Shown here: in pieces, positions 6,398 to 7,961 of the stretch
Layout of the letters: every line of letters begins with the position of its first letter
Numbering within the stretch: position 1 is the first letter of the stretch
Source of the DNA: Candidatus Cloacimonadota bacterium
GTDB lineage: Bacteria; Cloacimonadota; Cloacimonadia; Cloacimonadales; TCS61
Length of the DNA: 7,961 nucleotides
NCBI GenBank assembly: GCA_030626645.1
Contig: DAOUTP010000077.1
Span: 1 to 7,961 of the forward strand
Direction: 5' to 3'
Program-made: the position numbers and the translations under genes
Notes under the pieces: model-generated
The model's database searches: none
What the model was told of the DNA's origin: nothing
What the model saw: only the letters and a program-made list of their open reading frames with translations

Positions 6398-7451
6398 TCT
6401 ATCAAAATACCGCGATCCACAATTAATACAAAAAATTGTTGAAGATCTGCAAAATTGGGATAAGCCTATAAAAATAATGGAAGTATGCGGTTCTCACACT
6501 ATGGCAATTGGTCATTGGGGAATTAGAAAATTGCTTCCTGAAAATATCTCTCTCATCTCGGGTCCGGGCTGCCCCGTTTGCGTTACTCCATCTTCATTAA
6601 TTGATGAACTAATAAACTTGAAAGATGTAACGATCGCAACGTTTGGAGATGTTCTCCGCGTTCCGGGAAAAGATGAAACTCTTGAACACGCTCGTGCCAG
6701 AGGATTGGATGTAAGAATAGTTTACTCACCATTGGAAGCTCTGGAAATGGCAAAAGAAAAGGAAACTGTTTTTGTGGGTATCGGATTTGAAACTACCATC
6801 CCGGGAATTGCGCAAACTATCCTTATGGCAAAGCAACAGAAACTAAATAATTTTTCTGTCTTCCCCGCTTTCAAACTTGTTCCTCCTGCCTTAGAAGCAC
6901 TTCTTTCTGCTGATGATATCAAGCTGGATGGATTTCTCCTGCCGGGTCATGTTAGTGTTATCATTGGTTCTGAATCATATATGCTCTTACCTGAAAAATA
7001 TAACATAGGTGGTGTTGTTGCGGGATTTGAACCATTGGATATTTTAACTGCAATAAAGATCATTACTAAGCAAGTTAAACATAACAAACCAGCCATTGTG
7101 AACGAGTATAACAGAGTAGTGAATATTGTTGGGAACAAAAGAGCACAGAAAGTTATTGATGCAGTCCTTAAAACAGAAGATGCACTTTGGCGTGGAATCG
7201 GATGGATACCGAATTCTGGACTGGGAATTCGAGATAAATTCAAGGAATTTGATGCTTCCAAGAAATATAATATTACACTTAAGGAAGAAGAGGGAAATAC
7301 TGGCTGCAGATGTGCAGATGTTCTAAAAGGAAAAATCATTCCACCTGAATGTCCATTATTTGAAAAAGCCTGTAATCCTGCTCATCCAATCGGACCTTGC
7401 ATGGTTTCATCGGAAGGAAGCTGTGCAGCTTATTATAAATATGAAAGATAG
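6390..7451 (+). CDS. hypD: Hydrogenase maturation iron-sulfur protein HypD
   Basis: HypD is the 4Fe-4S scaffold on which, with HypC, the Fe(CN)2CO group is assembled. The chosen ATG (6390) gives a 353-residue protein starting MIDLSKYRDP, the usual family N terminus; an ATG at 6342 in the same frame would only add residues encoded by the hypC gene. The three redox cysteines are C33 (EVCGSH) and C61 and C64 (GPGCPVC). GIGFETT (130-136) and LPGHVS (184-189) are conserved blocks. The C-terminal cysteine set C306, C308, C321, C328, C337 and C345 includes the 4Fe-4S ligands. The gene overlaps hypC by 8 nt with a poor ribosome site (GAAGAAATGG region), consistent with translational coupling. No truncation is seen. 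Confidence 0.96.
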   Translation: MIDLSKYRDPQLIQKIVEDLQNWDKPIKIMEVCGSHTMAIGHWGIRKLLPENISLISGPGCPVCVTPSSLIDELINLKDVTIATFGDVLRVPGKDETLEHARARGLDVRIVYSPLEALEMAKEKETVFVGIGFETTIPGIAQTILMAKQQKLNNFSVFPAFKLVPPALEALLSADDIKLDGFLLPGHVSVIIGSESYMLLPEKYNIGGVVAGFEPLDILTAIKIITKQVKHNKPAIVNEYNRVVNIVGNKRAQKVIDAVLKTEDALWRGIGWIPNSGLGIRDKFKEFDASKKYNITLKEEEGNTGCRCADVLKGKIIPPECPLFEKACNPAHPIGPCMVSSEGSCAAYYKYER

Positions 7452-7458
7452 AATTGCT

Positions 7459-7486
7459 CACAGATTTCCACGGATTAAACGGATGG
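7459..7486 (+). repeat. Degenerate CAGATT/CGGATT repeat after hypD
   Basis: Just after the hypD stop the sequence has three spaced units, CAGATT (7461-7466), CGGATT (7471-7476) and CGGAT (7480-7484), with period about 9-10 nt. Similar CACAGATT-CACGGATT intergenic repeats are something I recall from several bacterial genomes. It is short and could be a remnant. No coding sequence is seen in the surrounding 201-nt hypD-hypE gap (7452-7652). Confidence 0.4.
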
Positions 7487-7587
7487 AAAACCTTATAAAT
7501 GGTTGAGGAACAAGACCTTCACAATGATTGGAATTTATTTTGTAAAATTAATATTTTTCGTTGTTCGTTTTTGTTAGTTGCTAAAAA

Positions 7588-7638
7588 GTAATTCGAGATT
7601 CCATTCTCGAAATTCTCAACATCGGAATGTTGAGTTAC
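7588..7638. repeat. Inverted pair of short palindromic elements upstream of hypE
   Basis: The first hairpin on the plus strand is GTAA, TTCGAGA (7592-7598), loop TTCCAT, TCTCGAA (7605-7611), ATT. The second, read on the minus strand, is GTAA, CTCAACAT, loop TCCG, ATGTTGAG, AATT (7638 down to 7611). The pair shares the central AATT and is bounded by GTAA and TTAC. Stem sequences differ but pairing is kept, as expected for diverged members of one structured family. It ends 3 nt before the hypE ribosome site, so it could influence hypE translation. There is no T-run to indicate a terminator. Confidence 0.7.
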
Positions 7639-7652
7639 ATAAAAGGATAAAT

Positions 7653-7961
7653 ATGAAAGATGACATAATAACTCTTGGTCATGGTAGTGGCGGTGGATTA
7701 ACCAGAAGATTGATTAATGATATATTCGATAAGAATTTCAAACTTCCAACACTGGATGATGCGGTTGAGATCGAAAATAGAATTGTAGTAACAACCGATG
7801 CACACGTAATAAAACCAATTTTCTTTCCGGGTGGAGATATCGGTAAACTTTCTGTTACAGGAACTGTGAACGACGTATCAATGAAAGGTGCTGTTCCGAA
7901 ATATCTCTTGATAACTTACATCATTGAAGAAGGTTTCAAGATTGAAGATTTGAAAACGATA
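7653..7961 (+). CDS. hypE: Hydrogenase maturation protein HypE, N-terminal 103 residues (cut by window edge)
   Basis: HypE belongs to the PurM/ThiL-like ATPase family and dehydrates the carbamoyl group received from HypF to a thiocyanate on its C-terminal cysteine. The visible part has the N-terminal glycine-rich segment LGHGSGGGLTRRLI (8-21), then TTDAHVIKPIFFPGGDIGKLSVTGTVND split around residues 47-74, with the phosphate/metal-binding aspartates, and GAVPKYL (79-85) at the usual GAxPxYL position. AAAGGA (7642-7647) precedes the ATG at a normal distance. The frame is open to the end of the window, so the catalytic C-terminal cysteine cannot be checked. It is 201 nt from hypD, a wider gap than elsewhere in the operon, filled by repeats. 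Confidence 0.95.
   Translation, partial: MKDDIITLGHGSGGGLTRRLINDIFDKNFKLPTLDDAVEIENRIVVTTDAHVIKPIFFPGGDIGKLSVTGTVNDVSMKGAVPKYLLITYIIEEGFKIEDLKTI

Noticed and set aside
6947..7339. Minus-strand open frame of 130 codons opposite hypD
   Set aside because: It is antisense to the strongly conserved HypD sequence and its translation is low-complexity Ser/Pro/Leu with no motif.
1..7961. A novel defence or mobile gene system hidden among the genes
   Set aside because: All substantial coding frames are accounted for by hox and hyp genes with intact family motifs; no unexplained gene, integrase, tRNA or phage-like sequence is visible.

Overview
The window carries most of a group 3d, bidirectional NAD-reducing [NiFe]-hydrogenase locus: a structural operon and a maturation operon diverging from one shared control region. 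The minus strand reads hoxF-hoxU-hoxY-hoxH (3490 down to 1, hoxH cut by the window edge). The plus strand reads hypF-hypC-hypD-hypE (3764 to 7961, hypE cut by the window edge). All eight genes were identified from cofactor-binding and catalytic motifs read in the translations. hypA, hypB and an endopeptidase gene (hoxW type) are not in the window.

The hox genes are tightly packed: hoxF/hoxU overlap by 1 nt (TAATG), hoxU/hoxY by 4 nt (ATGA), and hoxY/hoxH are 12 nt apart. HoxF (FMN, NAD(H), one 4Fe-4S) and HoxU (one 2Fe-2S, two 4Fe-4S) form the diaphorase half. HoxY (proximal 4Fe-4S) and HoxH (Ni-Fe site) form the hydrogenase half. Electrons from H2 would pass HoxH, HoxY, HoxU, HoxF to NAD+, or in reverse to dispose of reductant. 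HypF and HypE make the cyanide ligands, HypC and HypD assemble the Fe(CN)2CO unit, and the product is inserted into HoxH.

The 273-nt divergent region (3491-3763) holds a good minus-strand -10 box (TATAAT) for hoxF, a small palindrome over its -35 area, a Fur-box-like 15-mer, another palindrome, and only a weak plus-strand promoter candidate for hypF.

The least ordinary content is repetitive DNA confined to the hyp side. An 81-nt block of 27-nt repeats ending in a perfect palindrome sits in frame inside hypF and adds about 27 residues to a loop of the YrdC-like domain. Three copies of one small hairpin family (GTAA-stem-loop-stem-AATT) occur: one supplies the hypF stop codon, and two form an inverted pair just upstream of hypE. 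A different 37-nt hairpin lies before hypC. A degenerate CAGATT/CGGATT repeat follows hypD. No such elements were seen in the hox operon.

The DNA is AT-rich and clearly bacterial. The HoxF architecture (NuoE-like domain fused to NuoF-like domain, four subunits) is the Ralstonia-type layout rather than the separate HoxE of cyanobacteria. Low GC with many short palindromic repeats would fit an anaerobic or facultative bacterium of the Bacteroidetes/Cloacimonadota/Marinimicrobia sort, but this is a guess; nothing in the window fixes the taxonomy. The enzyme system itself is well known; I found no previously undescribed gene system here.
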